Assembly (NCBI RefSeq): GCF_008312835.1 | Contig: NZ_VSKS01000012.1 | Span: 62,001-126,000, forward strand | Origin: Streptomyces marokkonensis | GTDB lineage: Bacteria > Actinomycetota > Actinomycetes > Streptomycetales > Streptomycetaceae | Length of the DNA stretch: 64,000 bases | Direction: 5' to 3' | Shown: piece by piece, positions 34,198-42,548 of the stretch | Layout: every line of letters starts with the position of its first letter | How positions within the stretch are numbered: position 1 is the stretch's first letter | Position numbers and translations under genes: made by a program | The notes under the pieces: model-generated | Databases searched by the model: none | What the model was told of the DNA's origin: nothing | What the model saw: only the letters and a program-made list of their open reading frames with translations

Positions 34198-35184
34198 GTG
34201 ATCGAGCTCGAGGGGGTTCCCGAGCTGATCGACCCGGTCATGGTGGCCGCGTTCGAGGGCTGGAACGATGCCGGTGACGCCGCCTCCACCGCGGTCGCGC
34301 ACCTGGACAGGGAGTGGAAGGGCGAGGTGTTCGCGGCGCTGGACGCCGAGGACTACTACGACTTCCAGGTGAACCGCCCCACGGTGTTCATGGACGGCGG
34401 GGTCCGCAAGATCACCTGGCCGACGACGCGGCTGTCGGTGGTCCGGGTCGGCGGTGACAAGCCGCGCGATCTGGTGCTGGTCCGCGGCATCGAACCGTCC
34501 ATGCGGTGGCGCTCGTTCTGCAACGAGATCCTCGGCTTCGCGCACGAACTGGGCGTGGAGCTGGTGGTCGTCCTGGGCGCGCTGCTCGGCGACACCCCGC
34601 ACACCCGTCCGGTCCCGATCAGCGGGACCACCTCCGACCCGGACCTGGCCCGCCGCATGGGCCTGGAGGAGACCAAGTACGAGGGGCCGACGGGCATCGT
34701 CGGCATCCTCCAGGAGGCGTGCACACACGCGGGCGTTCCCGCGGTGTCGCTGTGGGCGGCGGTCCCGCACTACGTCTCGCAGCCGCCGAACCCGAAGGCC
34801 ACGCTGGCTCTCCTCAACCGTCTGGAGGACCTGATCGACGTGCGGATCCCGCTGGGCGAACTGCCCGAGGACGCGCGTGCCTGGCAGGTGGGAGTGGACC
34901 AACTGGCCGCGGAGGACAGCGAGGTCGCCGAGTACGTCCAGACGCTGGAGGAGGCCCGGGACACGGCCGAGCTGCCGGAGGCGTCGGGCGAGGCGATCGC
35001 CCGCGAGTTCGAGCGCTATCTGCGGCGTCGTGACGGGGCGTCGGGGCCGTCCGGCGGGCACGCCACCGCGGACGGCTCGGACGGTACGCCGTACCGGCGG
35101 GACAGCCCGGGCGGCCGGGCCCGGCCGCCCAAGCCGCCGAAGCCGGAGTCCGACGCGGACGGCGAGGAGTCGCCGGAGGACTGA
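34198..35184 (+). CDS. PAC2-family protein
   Basis: This 328-residue protein is related to the eukaryotic proteasome assembly chaperone PAC2 fold. VMVAAFEGWNDAGDAASTAV near the N-terminus is the family hallmark, followed by LVLVRGIEPSMRW and LGALLGDTPHTRPVPISGTT. The C-terminal 50 residues are charged and low-complexity. The GTG at 34198 has GGAAGGAGG upstream; an earlier ATG-frame extension is Arg-rich and unlikely. In actinobacteria its function is unsettled. Proteasome genes lie about 20 kb away, so a direct link is only suggestive. It ends at a bidirectional terminator facing mshC. Confidence 0.9.
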   Translation: MIELEGVPELIDPVMVAAFEGWNDAGDAASTAVAHLDREWKGEVFAALDAEDYYDFQVNRPTVFMDGGVRKITWPTTRLSVVRVGGDKPRDLVLVRGIEPSMRWRSFCNEILGFAHELGVELVVVLGALLGDTPHTRPVPISGTTSDPDLARRMGLEETKYEGPTGIVGILQEACTHAGVPAVSLWAAVPHYVSQPPNPKATLALLNRLEDLIDVRIPLGELPEDARAWQVGVDQLAAEDSEVAEYVQTLEEARDTAELPEASGEAIAREFERYLRRRDGASGPSGGHATADGSDGTPYRRDSPGGRARPPKPPKPESDADGEESPED

Positions 35185-35193
35185 ACCGCGCGA

Positions 35194-35227
35194 AGGGCGC
35201 CCCCTCCCTCCCGGGAAGGGGCGCCCT
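35194..35227. terminator. Bidirectional hairpin terminator (PAC2 gene / mshC)
   Basis: Perfect 10-bp arms agggcgcccc (35194-35203) and ggggcgccct (35218-35227) lie between convergent genes whose stops are 61 nt apart. Confidence 0.8.
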
Positions 35228-35245
35228 CCGTCGTGTGCCGCTCTC

Positions 35246-36475
35246 CTACAGCGCCACGCCGAGCAGCGCGTCCACCGCGCGGGAGACGATGCCGGGCGCG
35301 CCGGTGTCGGTGCCGCCGCTCCGCTCCTGGAGCACGGTCCAGCGGTCGACGGCCGTGAGCGCCGCCGGGGCGTCCAGGTCGTTGGCCAGGGCCTCGCGGA
35401 TCTCCTCGACCAGCGCCTCGGCGGGCGGGCCGTCGGGACGGGAGACGGCGGCGCGCCAGTGCTCCAGGCGGGTCACGGCGTCCTGGAGGACCCGGTCGGT
35501 CCACTCCCAGTCGGAGCGGTAGTGGTGGGCGAGCAGCGCCAGCCGGATCGCCGCCGGGTCCACGCCGTCGCGCCGCAGCCGGGACACGAACACCAGGTTG
35601 CCCTTGGACTTGGACATCTTCTCGCCGTGCAGGGCGACCATGCCGGCGTGGACGTACGCCTTGGCCATGGGGAACTCGCCGGTGAGCACCTGGGCGTGGG
35701 AGGCGCCCATCTCGTGGTGCGGGAAGACCAGGTCGGAGCCGCCGCCCTGGACGTCGAAGCCCATGCCGAGGTGGTCGAGGGCGATGGCCACGCACTCGAT
35801 GTGCCAGCCGGGACGGCCCCGGCCGAGCGAGCCGCCGTCCCAGCTCGGCTCACCCTCGCGGGCGGCCATCCACAGCATCGGGTCGACCGGGTTCTTCTTA
35901 CCCGGGCGGTCCGGGTCGCCGCCGCGCTCGGCGGACAGCAGGCGCATGGCGGCGGCGTCGAGGTGCGAGACCTGGCCGAAGTGCCGGTCCGACTCGACGG
36001 AGAAGTAGACGTCGCCGTCGACCTCGTAGGTCGCGCCGAGATCGCGCAGCCGTTCGACGAGCGGGACGATGCCGGGTATCGCCTCCACGGCGCCTATGTA
36101 GTGCCGCGGGGGCAGCATGCGCAGGGCCGTCATGTCCTCACGGAACAGCGCGGTCTCGCGCTCGGCGAGCGCCGTCCAGTCGAGGCCGTCCCGGTCGGCG
36201 CGCTCCAGCAGCGGGTCGTCGACGTCGGTGACGTTCTGGACGTAGTGAACCTGCCGCTTGGTGTCGAGCCACACGCGCTGCACGAGGTCGAACGCGTTGT
36301 AGGTCGCCGCGTGTCCGATGTGCGTGGCGTCGTAGGGCGTGATGCCGCAGACGTAGATACGGGCGACGGGACCGGGGTCGAGGGTGATCGGGCCCCCGGT
36401 CGCGGTGTCGTGGATCCTCAGGTCGCGGCCCTGACCGGGCAGGGCGGGGACCTCGGAAGCGGGCCAGGCATGCAT
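35246..36475 (-). CDS. mshC: Mycothiol ligase MshC (Cys to GlcN-Ins)
   Basis: This 409-residue, cysteinyl-tRNA-synthetase-like enzyme joins cysteine to glucosaminyl-inositol with ATP in mycothiol biosynthesis. The class I signatures are THIGH (51-55) and KMSKS (286-290). The zinc/cysteine pocket includes Cys43 ([10 protein letters not shown]), Cys228 (WHIEC) and His253 (FPHHEMG). It lacks the C-terminal tRNA-binding domains of CysRS, which, with length and context, supports MshC. It is the last gene of a minus-strand set with the phosphomutase, DUF3090 and PI-kinase-like genes; this neighbourhood recurs in actinobacteria. Confidence 0.95.
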   Translation of the reverse strand: MHAWPASEVPALPGQGRDLRIHDTATGGPITLDPGPVARIYVCGITPYDATHIGHAATYNAFDLVQRVWLDTKRQVHYVQNVTDVDDPLLERADRDGLDWTALAERETALFREDMTALRMLPPRHYIGAVEAIPGIVPLVERLRDLGATYEVDGDVYFSVESDRHFGQVSHLDAAAMRLLSAERGGDPDRPGKKNPVDPMLWMAAREGEPSWDGGSLGRGRPGWHIECVAIALDHLGMGFDVQGGGSDLVFPHHEMGASHAQVLTGEFPMAKAYVHAGMVALHGEKMSKSKGNLVFVSRLRRDGVDPAAIRLALLAHHYRSDWEWTDRVLQDAVTRLEHWRAAVSRPDGPPAEALVEEIREALANDLDAPAALTAVDRWTVLQERSGGTDTGAPGIVSRAVDALLGVAL

Positions 36476-36603
36476 GCCATGAGCCTAACCGGACCGGAGT
36501 TCCGGATACGAACCGGAGCGGGCCGGATGACCGGGAAGGCTCTCTTGCGCGTCCCCGCGCGGCGTGCGTCCGGTCCCGCCGCGCGGAGCGGTCTCCGGGA
36601 TCG

Positions 36604-37437
36604 TCAGACCGGGGGCCAGGGAATGGCCGGCCACTCGGTGCCCGGTTGCGGGTGGACGCCCGTGGTGAGCAGGGAGTCGACACGGGCGCGGGTGGCGTCG
36701 ATCTCCGCGGGAGTGATCAACGGGGCCAGGGCGGCGGTGAGGGGGCCGGCGGCCGTGAGGGCACTCCTGAGGTCCTCCAGGACCCCCAGTGCCTCCTGGG
36801 TCAACGGCTCCCCCGCCCAGCCCCACAGCAGCGTGCGCAGCTTGTCCTCGGCGTTGAAGGCGACCCCGTGGTCGATGCCGTACAGCAGCCCGTCCGCGGT
36901 GGGCAGCAGATGACCGCCCTTGCGGTCGGCGTTGTTGATCACCGCGTCGAACACGGCCAGCCGGCGCAGCCGCTCGTCGTCGGCGTGCACGAGCAGCGCG
37001 GTGCGGCCCTCACCGACCTCCGCCGGACCGATCGCCTTCCAGCCCTGCCCGGGCTCCTCCGCGTCCACCAGGGCGAGCAGTTCCGCGCCCGGTGCCGTCT
37101 CGACCCACATCTGGCACATGCCCTCGCCGTACGGGCCGTCCCGCAGCACGGTGGGCGGCACGAGTCCCCACCCGGTCGCCTGCGAGACCTCGTACGCGGC
37201 GACCTCGCGCCCGGCGAGCGTCCCGTCGGGGAAGTCCCACAGGGGCCGCTCCCCGGCGACCGGCTTGTAGACGCAGGCGGCCTCGCGTCCCTCGTGGGTG
37301 ACGGTGCAGTACAGCGCCGCGTTCGACGCCTCGCGGATGCGTCCGCGCACGGTCAGCTCGCCCTGGGCGAGGAGCACCGCGGCGGCCGGGTCGGCGGTGC
37401 TCACGCTCCGCGGCGGTATCCGTTCTGGCGCGGACAT
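36604..37437 (-). CDS. SCO1664-type phosphatidylinositol 3/4-kinase-like protein
   Basis: This is a 277-residue conserved actinobacterial protein. The kinase-like core has EASNAALYCTVTHEGREAAC with VYKPVAGERPLWDFPDGTLA (nucleotide-binding Lys), then the catalytic-like FDAVINNADRKGGHLLPTAD, and IDHGVAFNAEDKLRTLLWGW (DHG). These resemble PI3/PI4-kinase and HipA-type folds, but the substrate is unknown. The ATG at 37437 has an ideal GGAGGG 6 nt upstream. The start lies 37 nt inside the DUF3090 gene, so the two are translationally coupled. It lies 128 nt before mshC. Confidence 0.85.
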   Translation of the reverse strand: MSAPERIPPRSVSTADPAAAVLLAQGELTVRGRIREASNAALYCTVTHEGREAACVYKPVAGERPLWDFPDGTLAGREVAAYEVSQATGWGLVPPTVLRDGPYGEGMCQMWVETAPGAELLALVDAEEPGQGWKAIGPAEVGEGRTALLVHADDERLRRLAVFDAVINNADRKGGHLLPTADGLLYGIDHGVAFNAEDKLRTLLWGWAGEPLTQEALGVLEDLRSALTAAGPLTAALAPLITPAEIDATRARVDSLLTTGVHPQPGTEWPAIPWPPV

Positions 37438-37991
37438 ACGTGTCCCTCCGGGTCGAGCGGGAGGCTGCACAGCGGACACGGCGGCCGCCCCGCGTTGACT
37501 ACGTCCAGGGCGCGCTTGGCGAAGGCTCGCGCCTGCGCGCCGGTGAGCCGGACGCGGAGCATCGGGGGCCCGTTCTCCTCGTCCTGGAGCAGCCGCTCCT
37601 CGGCCTCGGCGAGGTCCTCCTCGGAGTCGGCGTCCAGCTCGACGAGCGCCTGCGCCTCGACGATCATGCGCTCGTCCTCGCCGTCCCAGGCGAGCGCCAT
37701 GGTGCCGACGCGGAACTCCTCCTCGACGGGGGTGTCCAGCGGAGCGGTGTCGGCGACCTCCGTCGGCACCACGGCGGGCACCGCCGCGCTGCCGCCGCTG
37801 CGGCGTACGACCTCGTCGAGCAGTTCGTCCATGCGCTCGGCGAGCGCGGCGACCTGGGTCTTCTCCAGGGCCACGCTGGTCACCCGGGAGCCGGCGGAGG
37901 CCTGGAGGAAGAACGTACGGCGCCCTGGCAGTCCGACCGTGCCGGCCACGAAACGTTCCGGCTGGTCGTAGAGGAACACCTGACGGGACAC
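37401..37991 (-). CDS. DUF3090 family protein
   Basis: This is a 196-residue conserved actinobacterial protein starting with MSRQVFLYDQPERFVAGTVG. A Trp-poor beta-rich core (RTFFLQASAGSRVTSVALEK) is followed by a C-terminal zinc-finger-like segment with paired cysteines (RPPCPLCSLPLDPEGHVCPR), which probably binds zinc. The biochemical role is unknown. The GTG start at 37991 has GGAGATCAGG upstream. It overlaps the downstream SCO1664-type gene by 37 nt. A 20-bp perfect tandem repeat sits just upstream in its promoter region. Confidence 0.9.
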   Translation of the reverse strand: MSRQVFLYDQPERFVAGTVGLPGRRTFFLQASAGSRVTSVALEKTQVAALAERMDELLDEVVRRSGGSAAVPAVVPTEVADTAPLDTPVEEEFRVGTMALAWDGEDERMIVEAQALVELDADSEEDLAEAEERLLQDEENGPPMLRVRLTGAQARAFAKRALDVVNAGRPPCPLCSLPLDPEGHVCPRQNGYRRGA

Positions 37992-38014
37992 GTCCTGATC
38001 TCCATTGAGAGTCG

Positions 38015-38054
38015 TGGGAACGGGCGGCTGTTCATGGGAACGGGCGGCTGTTCA
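38015..38054. repeat. Perfect 20-bp tandem direct repeat
   Basis: tgggaacgggcggctgttca occurs twice head-to-tail (38015-38034 and 38035-38054), 24 nt upstream of the DUF3090 gene start. It could be a duplicated regulator site or simple slippage. Confidence 0.9.
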
Positions 38055-38101
38055 AACGGGAGCGCACTGCTGCGGTCGCTTCACCCTACTGCGGCCGACG
38101 A

Positions 38102-38788
38102 TCACGGTGCGCCCGCGTCGCCCCCGACCGTCGCGTCGTCGGCGGGCGCCTCCTCGCGCGGTGCCAGGGAGGCGAAGTCGCCGGTGTCGCCGAGACGGAC
38201 GAGGAACGGACGCAACCGTGTGTAGCGGATCGCGGTGATGGAACACGGTTCAACGGCAATCCGCTGGAAGAGGTCGAGATGAAGTCCCAGTGCGTCCGCG
38301 ACGAGAGACTTGATGATGTCGCCGTGCGAACACATGAGATACACGGCGTCGGCACCGTGGTCGCGCTCCACGCGCGCGTTCCACTCGCGCACCGCCTCGG
38401 CGGCGCGTGTCTGCATCGCCCGCATGGACTCCCCGCCGGGGAACGCCGCCGCCGACGGGTGCGCCTGCACCACCTCCATCAACGGCTCGTCCTTGAGCTC
38501 GGCGAGCTTGCGGCCCGACCAGTCGCCGTAGTGGCACTCGCCGATCCGCTCGTCGGTGTGCGGGGTCAGGCCGGGGCGGGCGTCCAGCAGCGGCCTGATC
38601 GTCTCCTGGCAGCGCTGGAGCGGGCTGGTGACGATCTCGGCCAGCGGCAGCTCGGCGAGCCGCCCCGGCAGTGCGGCGGCCTGCGCGGCCCCGCGGTCGT
38701 CGAGGGCGACGCCGGGCGTCCAGCCGGCGAGCAGTCCCTCGGTGTTGGCGGTGGAACGTCCGTGCCGGACCAGGAGCAATGTGGGCAT
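38102..38788 (-). CDS. Histidine phosphatase (MSMEG_4193-type phosphomutase)
   Basis: This is a 228-residue protein of the phosphoglycerate mutase-like histidine phosphatase superfamily. The catalytic motif is LLLVRHGRSTANTEG with the phospho-accepting His in RHG. ECHYGDWSGRKLAEL supplies the second acid, and LMCSHGDIIKSLVADALG gives the second His. The type co-occurs with DUF3090, the SCO1664-type protein and MshC across actinobacteria. The substrate is not known. It is the first gene of that minus-strand set, divergent from corA with a 62-nt gap. Confidence 0.9.
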   Translation of the reverse strand: MPTLLLVRHGRSTANTEGLLAGWTPGVALDDRGAAQAAALPGRLAELPLAEIVTSPLQRCQETIRPLLDARPGLTPHTDERIGECHYGDWSGRKLAELKDEPLMEVVQAHPSAAAFPGGESMRAMQTRAAEAVREWNARVERDHGADAVYLMCSHGDIIKSLVADALGLHLDLFQRIAVEPCSITAIRYTRLRPFLVRLGDTGDFASLAPREEAPADDATVGGDAGAP

Positions 38789-38850
38789 GCGGCCCAGGGT
38801 AGGCGCACCCGTGTGTGCGGTGTCCGTGGTGAGGAAGGAGAAAACGCTCC

Positions 38851-39846
38851 GTGATCGTCGACTGTGCCATCTACCGGGAGGGAAAACGGTCGGAGGGGCC
38901 CCGTGACTTCTCCGACGCGCTGGACGAGGCGCGGTCGGCGCGGGGTTTCGTCTGGATCGGGCTGCACGAGCCGTCGGCCGACGAGTTCGACCTGGTCGCG
39001 CAGGAGTTCGCGCTCCACCCGCTGGCGGTGGAGGACGCGCTCAAGGCCCATCAGCGGCCCAAGCTCGAGGTGTACGACGACTCGCTCTTCGTGGTCCTCA
39101 AACCGGTGGTGTACGAGCCGCGGAGCGACACCGTCTCCTCCGGCGAGATCATGATCTTCCTCGGTGACTCGTTCGCGGTGACCGTGCGGCACGGGGAGGG
39201 TGCCCCGCTGGCGGCGGTGCGCGACCGGCTGGAGCGGGAGACCGACCTGCTGGGCGAGGGGGCGACCTCGGTGCTGTACGCGGTCGCCGACGCCGTCGTC
39301 GACCACTACCTGGAGGTGGCGACCGAGCTGCAGACCGATCTGGAGGAGCTGGAGGCCGAGGTCTTCACCCCCGACGGAGGCGGGTCGCGGAACACCGCGT
39401 CCCGGATCTACAACTTCAAGCGGCAGATCCTGGAGTTCCGCCGCGCGACCGGGCCGCTGGCACTGCCGATGACACGGCTGGCGGGGGTGGGCACGTTCGG
39501 GGCGGGCGTGCCGTTCGTGGAGGACGGGGCGCGGCCCTTCTTCCGTGACGTGCACGATCACCTCACCCGCGTGAACGAGTCCGTGGAGGGGCTGGACCGG
39601 CTGGTCTCGGACATCCTCTCGGCGCACCTGGCGCAGATGAGCGTGCGGCAGAACGACGACATGCGGAAGATCTCCGCGTGGGCGGCGATGGCCGCGGTCC
39701 CCACGATGATCGCGGGGATCTACGGGATGAACTTCGAGCACATGCCGGAGTTGCGGTGGGAGTGGTCGTATCCGGTGGTGATCGTGGTGATGGCGGTGCT
39801 GGAGGTGCTGCTGTACCGGCTGTTCAAGCGGCGGGGGTGGTTGTAG
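38851..39846 (+). CDS. corA: CorA-family magnesium/cobalt transport protein
   Basis: This is a 331-residue divalent-cation channel. A long cytoplasmic alpha/beta and helical N-terminal domain (1-265) precedes two C-terminal membrane helices. The loop between them carries the selectivity signature IYGMNFEHMPEL. The pre-TM helix contains NDDMRKISAWAAMAAVPTMI. The C-terminus is basic (LYRLFKRRGWL), as is common in the family. It should form pentamers importing Mg2+ and possibly Co2+. The GTG start has GAGGAAGGAG upstream. It stands alone, divergent from the phosphomutase gene and convergent with the ferritin-like gene. Confidence 0.94.
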   Translation: MIVDCAIYREGKRSEGPRDFSDALDEARSARGFVWIGLHEPSADEFDLVAQEFALHPLAVEDALKAHQRPKLEVYDDSLFVVLKPVVYEPRSDTVSSGEIMIFLGDSFAVTVRHGEGAPLAAVRDRLERETDLLGEGATSVLYAVADAVVDHYLEVATELQTDLEELEAEVFTPDGGGSRNTASRIYNFKRQILEFRRATGPLALPMTRLAGVGTFGAGVPFVEDGARPFFRDVHDHLTRVNESVEGLDRLVSDILSAHLAQMSVRQNDDMRKISAWAAMAAVPTMIAGIYGMNFEHMPELRWEWSYPVVIVVMAVLEVLLYRLFKRRGWL

Positions 39847-39909
39847 GCCGGCGGTGCGGCAGTGGGTGGTGGGGCGGTGGTGCGCGGTGGTGCACGCGGT
39901 GGTGCGCTG

Positions 39910-40698
39910 TCAGGCCGGTTCGGGCTCCGGGGTGGCCGGGCCGCCCAGGGCGTTGCGGCGGTCGGGCATCCTGAGGGAGACCATGCGGCGCCAGCCTGCC
40001 AGGCGTTCGTACGCGTACACCGCGTGGATGCCCGCGGCCAGCACCGCCGCCTTGGGCTTGGGCCAGCCCAGGATGCGGCCCATGTGGGCCATCACCGCGA
40101 GGCTCACGTCCCGGTAGACGCGGATCTCGGCCAGCGCGCACTCGCGCAGGGTGCGCTGGATGGCGCGGCCGTGTCCGGCGTACGCGAAGCGCAGCAGTTC
40201 CTCGTGGCAGTAGGCGAGGTGGTTGTCCTCGTCGTCCGAGATCATCCTGACCGCGCGGCCCAGGTCCGGGTGGTCGGCGAAGTGCTTGCGGAGCAGTTCC
40301 ATCTGCTCCGAGGCGCGCTGTTCGGTGACCCTGCTGTGGGCGAGGTAGGTGACGATGTCCCGCACCGTGAGCGGCTCGTCGCGTCTGAGCTGGTCGTGCG
40401 CCAGGCCGATGCCGTTCTGCTCCAGCAGCATCGTGTAGTCGGTCTCCGGGGGGACCGGGACGGGCTGCAGTCCGCGCTTCTTCAGCAACGCGTTGAAGAT
40501 GCGGCCGTGCTTGTCCTCGTCGGCGCCGTGCCTGGTGATCTTGGGCGCGAGGTCGCGCTGGGACTCGGGGACCAGCGCGGCGATGCGGGCGTTCTCCCAC
40601 CCGCCCTGGGACTCGCCGCTCGCGGCGATGGAGCAGAACAGGGCGAACGACTCGTCGTTGTCGAGGATCTCCTGGAACAGGCTCTGTGCCGAAAGCAT
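39910..40698 (-). CDS. Ferritin-like diiron protein
   Basis: This is a 262-residue protein predicted to be mostly alpha-helical. Candidate metal ligands occur in pairs: ESQRDLAPKITRHGADEDKH (ExxH-like) and SDDEDNHLAYCHEELLRFAY (D/ExxH and HEE). This arrangement fits the ferritin-like four-helix bundle of di-iron oxygenases or hydroxylases. The ATG at 40698 has GAGGTGG upstream; the frame continues upstream but without conserved character. It ends 63 nt from the convergent corA stop. The substrate is unknown. It could be an iron-dependent oxidase or a stress protein. Confidence 0.82.
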   Translation of the reverse strand: MLSAQSLFQEILDNDESFALFCSIAASGESQGGWENARIAALVPESQRDLAPKITRHGADEDKHGRIFNALLKKRGLQPVPVPPETDYTMLLEQNGIGLAHDQLRRDEPLTVRDIVTYLAHSRVTEQRASEQMELLRKHFADHPDLGRAVRMISDDEDNHLAYCHEELLRFAYAGHGRAIQRTLRECALAEIRVYRDVSLAVMAHMGRILGWPKPKAAVLAAGIHAVYAYERLAGWRRMVSLRMPDRRNALGGPATPEPEPA

Positions 40699-40890
40699 GG
40701 TGGGCCACCTCTCCGCGGGCTTCGCGGTGCTGCACTGCTGCAGTTCCGCAAAGAACGAGTCAAGTGCGAGAGCCCGGGTGCGGCAACAGGGGTGTCGGAC
40801 AACTCCGCCAAAAGGAGTACGTGCACGGATGCGCCGGGGCGTGACGGGCCGGGGCGTGACCGTGGGGGCGGAGGGACGTTGGTGTGGGTG

Positions 40891-40933
40891 ACGGCCGTGG
40901 TGGGGTGGACCCCCGAGCCCCCACCACGGCCGT
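40891..40933 (-). terminator. Hairpin terminator after the LLM oxidoreductase gene
   Basis: A perfect 15-bp stem has arms at 40891-40905 and 40919-40933 (acggccgtggtgggg and complement), 26 nt beyond the gene's stop. The right arm can also pair with sequence to its right. Confidence 0.75.
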
Positions 40934-40958
40934 GGTGGGGGTGGCGCGCGGATGACCG

Positions 40959-42014
40959 TCAGGCGAGGCCGGCGCGCTCCAGGGCCTCGGTGCCGGCGCG
41001 GAGCGATGCGAGGCGCTCGTCGAGGGTGAAGCCGGCCGGGGCGAGGGTGAGGGTGGTGACTCCGGCGGCGGCGTAGGCCTTCATGCGGTCGGCGATGCGG
41101 TCGACCGAACCGAGGAGAGTCGTCTTGTCGATCAGGTCGTGCGGGACGGCGGCGGCCGCGGCCTGCTTGTCGCCCGACAGGTACTTGTCCTGGATGTCGG
41201 CGGCCTCGCGCTCGTAGCCCATGCGCTGGGCGAGTTGGTTGTAGAAGTTCTGCTTGCGGCTGCCCATGCCGCCGACGTACAGCGCGGTGTAGGGGCGGAA
41301 GGTGTCGGCGAGGGTGGTGACGTCCTTGTCGTCGCCGACGGCGAGGGGGAGCGTGGGGCAGATGTCGAAGCCGTCGAGGGTCTTGCCGGCCTTCTCGCGG
41401 CCGGCGCGGAGGTGCGTGACGGCGGTGTCCTCGAGGTGGTCGGCGGAGGGAAAGATCAGCAGGGCGCCGTCGGCGATCTCGCCGGTCTGTTCGAGGTTCT
41501 TCGGGCCGATCGCGGCGATGTAGAGGGGGATGTGCTCGCGCTGCGGGTGCACGGTGAGCTTGATGGGCTTGCCGGGACCGTCGGGGAGGGGGAGGGTCCA
41601 GTGCTCGCCCTCGTAGGAGAGGCGCTCGCGGGTCATGGCCTTGCGGATGATCTCGACGTACTCGCGGGTGCGGGCGAGGGGCTTGTCGAACTTGACGCCG
41701 TACCAGCCCTCGGACACCTGGGGGCCGGACACGCCGAGGCCGAGGCGGAAGCGGCCGCCGGAGAGGGAGTCGAGGGTGGCCGCGGTCATCGCGGTCATCG
41801 CGGGCTGGCGGGCGGGGATCTGGAAGATGGCGGAGCCGACGTCGATGCGCCGGGTCTGGGCGGCGACCCAGGTGAGTACGGTGGCGGCGTCGGAGCCGTA
41901 GGCCTCCGCGGCCCAGCAGACCGCGTATCCCAGGCGGTCGGCTTCCTGGGCCACGGCGAGGTTGTCCGCGTCCATTCCGGCACCCCAGTAGCCGAGGTTG
42001 ATCCCTAGCTGCAT
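40959..42014 (-). CDS. LLM-class F420-dependent oxidoreductase
   Basis: This 351-residue luciferase-like TIM-barrel enzyme starts MQLGINLGYWGAGMDADNLA. RIDVGSAIFQIPARQPAMTA with LDSLSGGRFRLGLGVSGPQV is the cofactor-binding signature of F420-dependent members. REHIPLYIAAIGPKNLEQTG is also typical. It probably reduces or oxidises an unknown substrate with coenzyme F420. As I recall, orthologues are widespread in actinobacteria. It is upstream of the ferritin-like gene on the same strand but separated by a terminator. It is divergent from the aldo/keto reductase gene across a 534-bp gap. Confidence 0.92.
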   Translation of the reverse strand: MQLGINLGYWGAGMDADNLAVAQEADRLGYAVCWAAEAYGSDAATVLTWVAAQTRRIDVGSAIFQIPARQPAMTAMTAATLDSLSGGRFRLGLGVSGPQVSEGWYGVKFDKPLARTREYVEIIRKAMTRERLSYEGEHWTLPLPDGPGKPIKLTVHPQREHIPLYIAAIGPKNLEQTGEIADGALLIFPSADHLEDTAVTHLRAGREKAGKTLDGFDICPTLPLAVGDDKDVTTLADTFRPYTALYVGGMGSRKQNFYNQLAQRMGYEREAADIQDKYLSGDKQAAAAAVPHDLIDKTTLLGSVDRIADRMKAYAAAGVTTLTLAPAGFTLDERLASLRAGTEALERAGLA

Positions 42015-42548
42015 GGCCGTCTCCCCTTACCGATGAGTAACGTCGCTTGTGCGGAGACCATATACCTCCGGTGGGTGGGGAATGCCTGCGGCGCAGCGGT
42101 CTGGGGGGTGGGGTGCGCGTGGCGCCCACGGGTGGGGAGTGGGTCGGGGCCGGGTCGGGGGGTGTCCGTCCTCGGACTGGCGCGACCGCGTTGCCTGGAA
42201 GGGGCGGAGGGCGCGGACGCGCCGGCCACTGCGGGCGAACACACCCGCCCCGACCCCTTCGCGCCGTGGGCGGCTCTCCCACGCCCACCTCGCGCTCCGC
42301 GCCGTACGCGACCACTGGCTGCTGTTCGCACGCGTCACCGCCGCACGGGTGGGCGGGACGGCACCCCGTGAGCTGCGCAGACTCACCCGGTCCACACCCA
42401 CGCGGAGTACCCCCGCAGGCGCCGGGCGGGTGCGGCGCACACCCGGTACGAGCGGCACCCTTCCACACGGAGACCCCCGGCGGGCCCCGGGAAATCGGTT
42501 GTCCACAGGCCCCCACGCCATCGCCTGCGGCCAGTAATCTCGGCGTTC
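42015..42548. other. Gene-free interval with dispersed repeat copy B
   Basis: This 534-bp interval separates divergent LLM and aldo/keto reductase genes. It contains an inverted copy of the repeat found near 8.3 kb. The open frames are low-complexity Pro/Arg/Ala frames. Promoters for both flanking genes should lie at its ends. Confidence 0.65.
42139..42275. repeat. Dispersed intergenic repeat, copy B
   Basis: The core 42139-42186 is the reverse complement of 8368-8414 apart from one extra base. Weaker similarity runs on to about 42275, matching 8288 and above. Confidence 0.7.

Noticed and set aside
37992-38101. Coding sequence across the 20-bp tandem repeat
   Set aside because: Twenty bp is not a multiple of three and the frames found are short Arg-rich shadows; the region fits a promoter.
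42015-42548. Small proteins encoded in the 534-bp gap
   Set aside because: Open frames are low-complexity in several overlapping frames and lie on the dispersed repeat; no ribosome site plus conserved start was seen.
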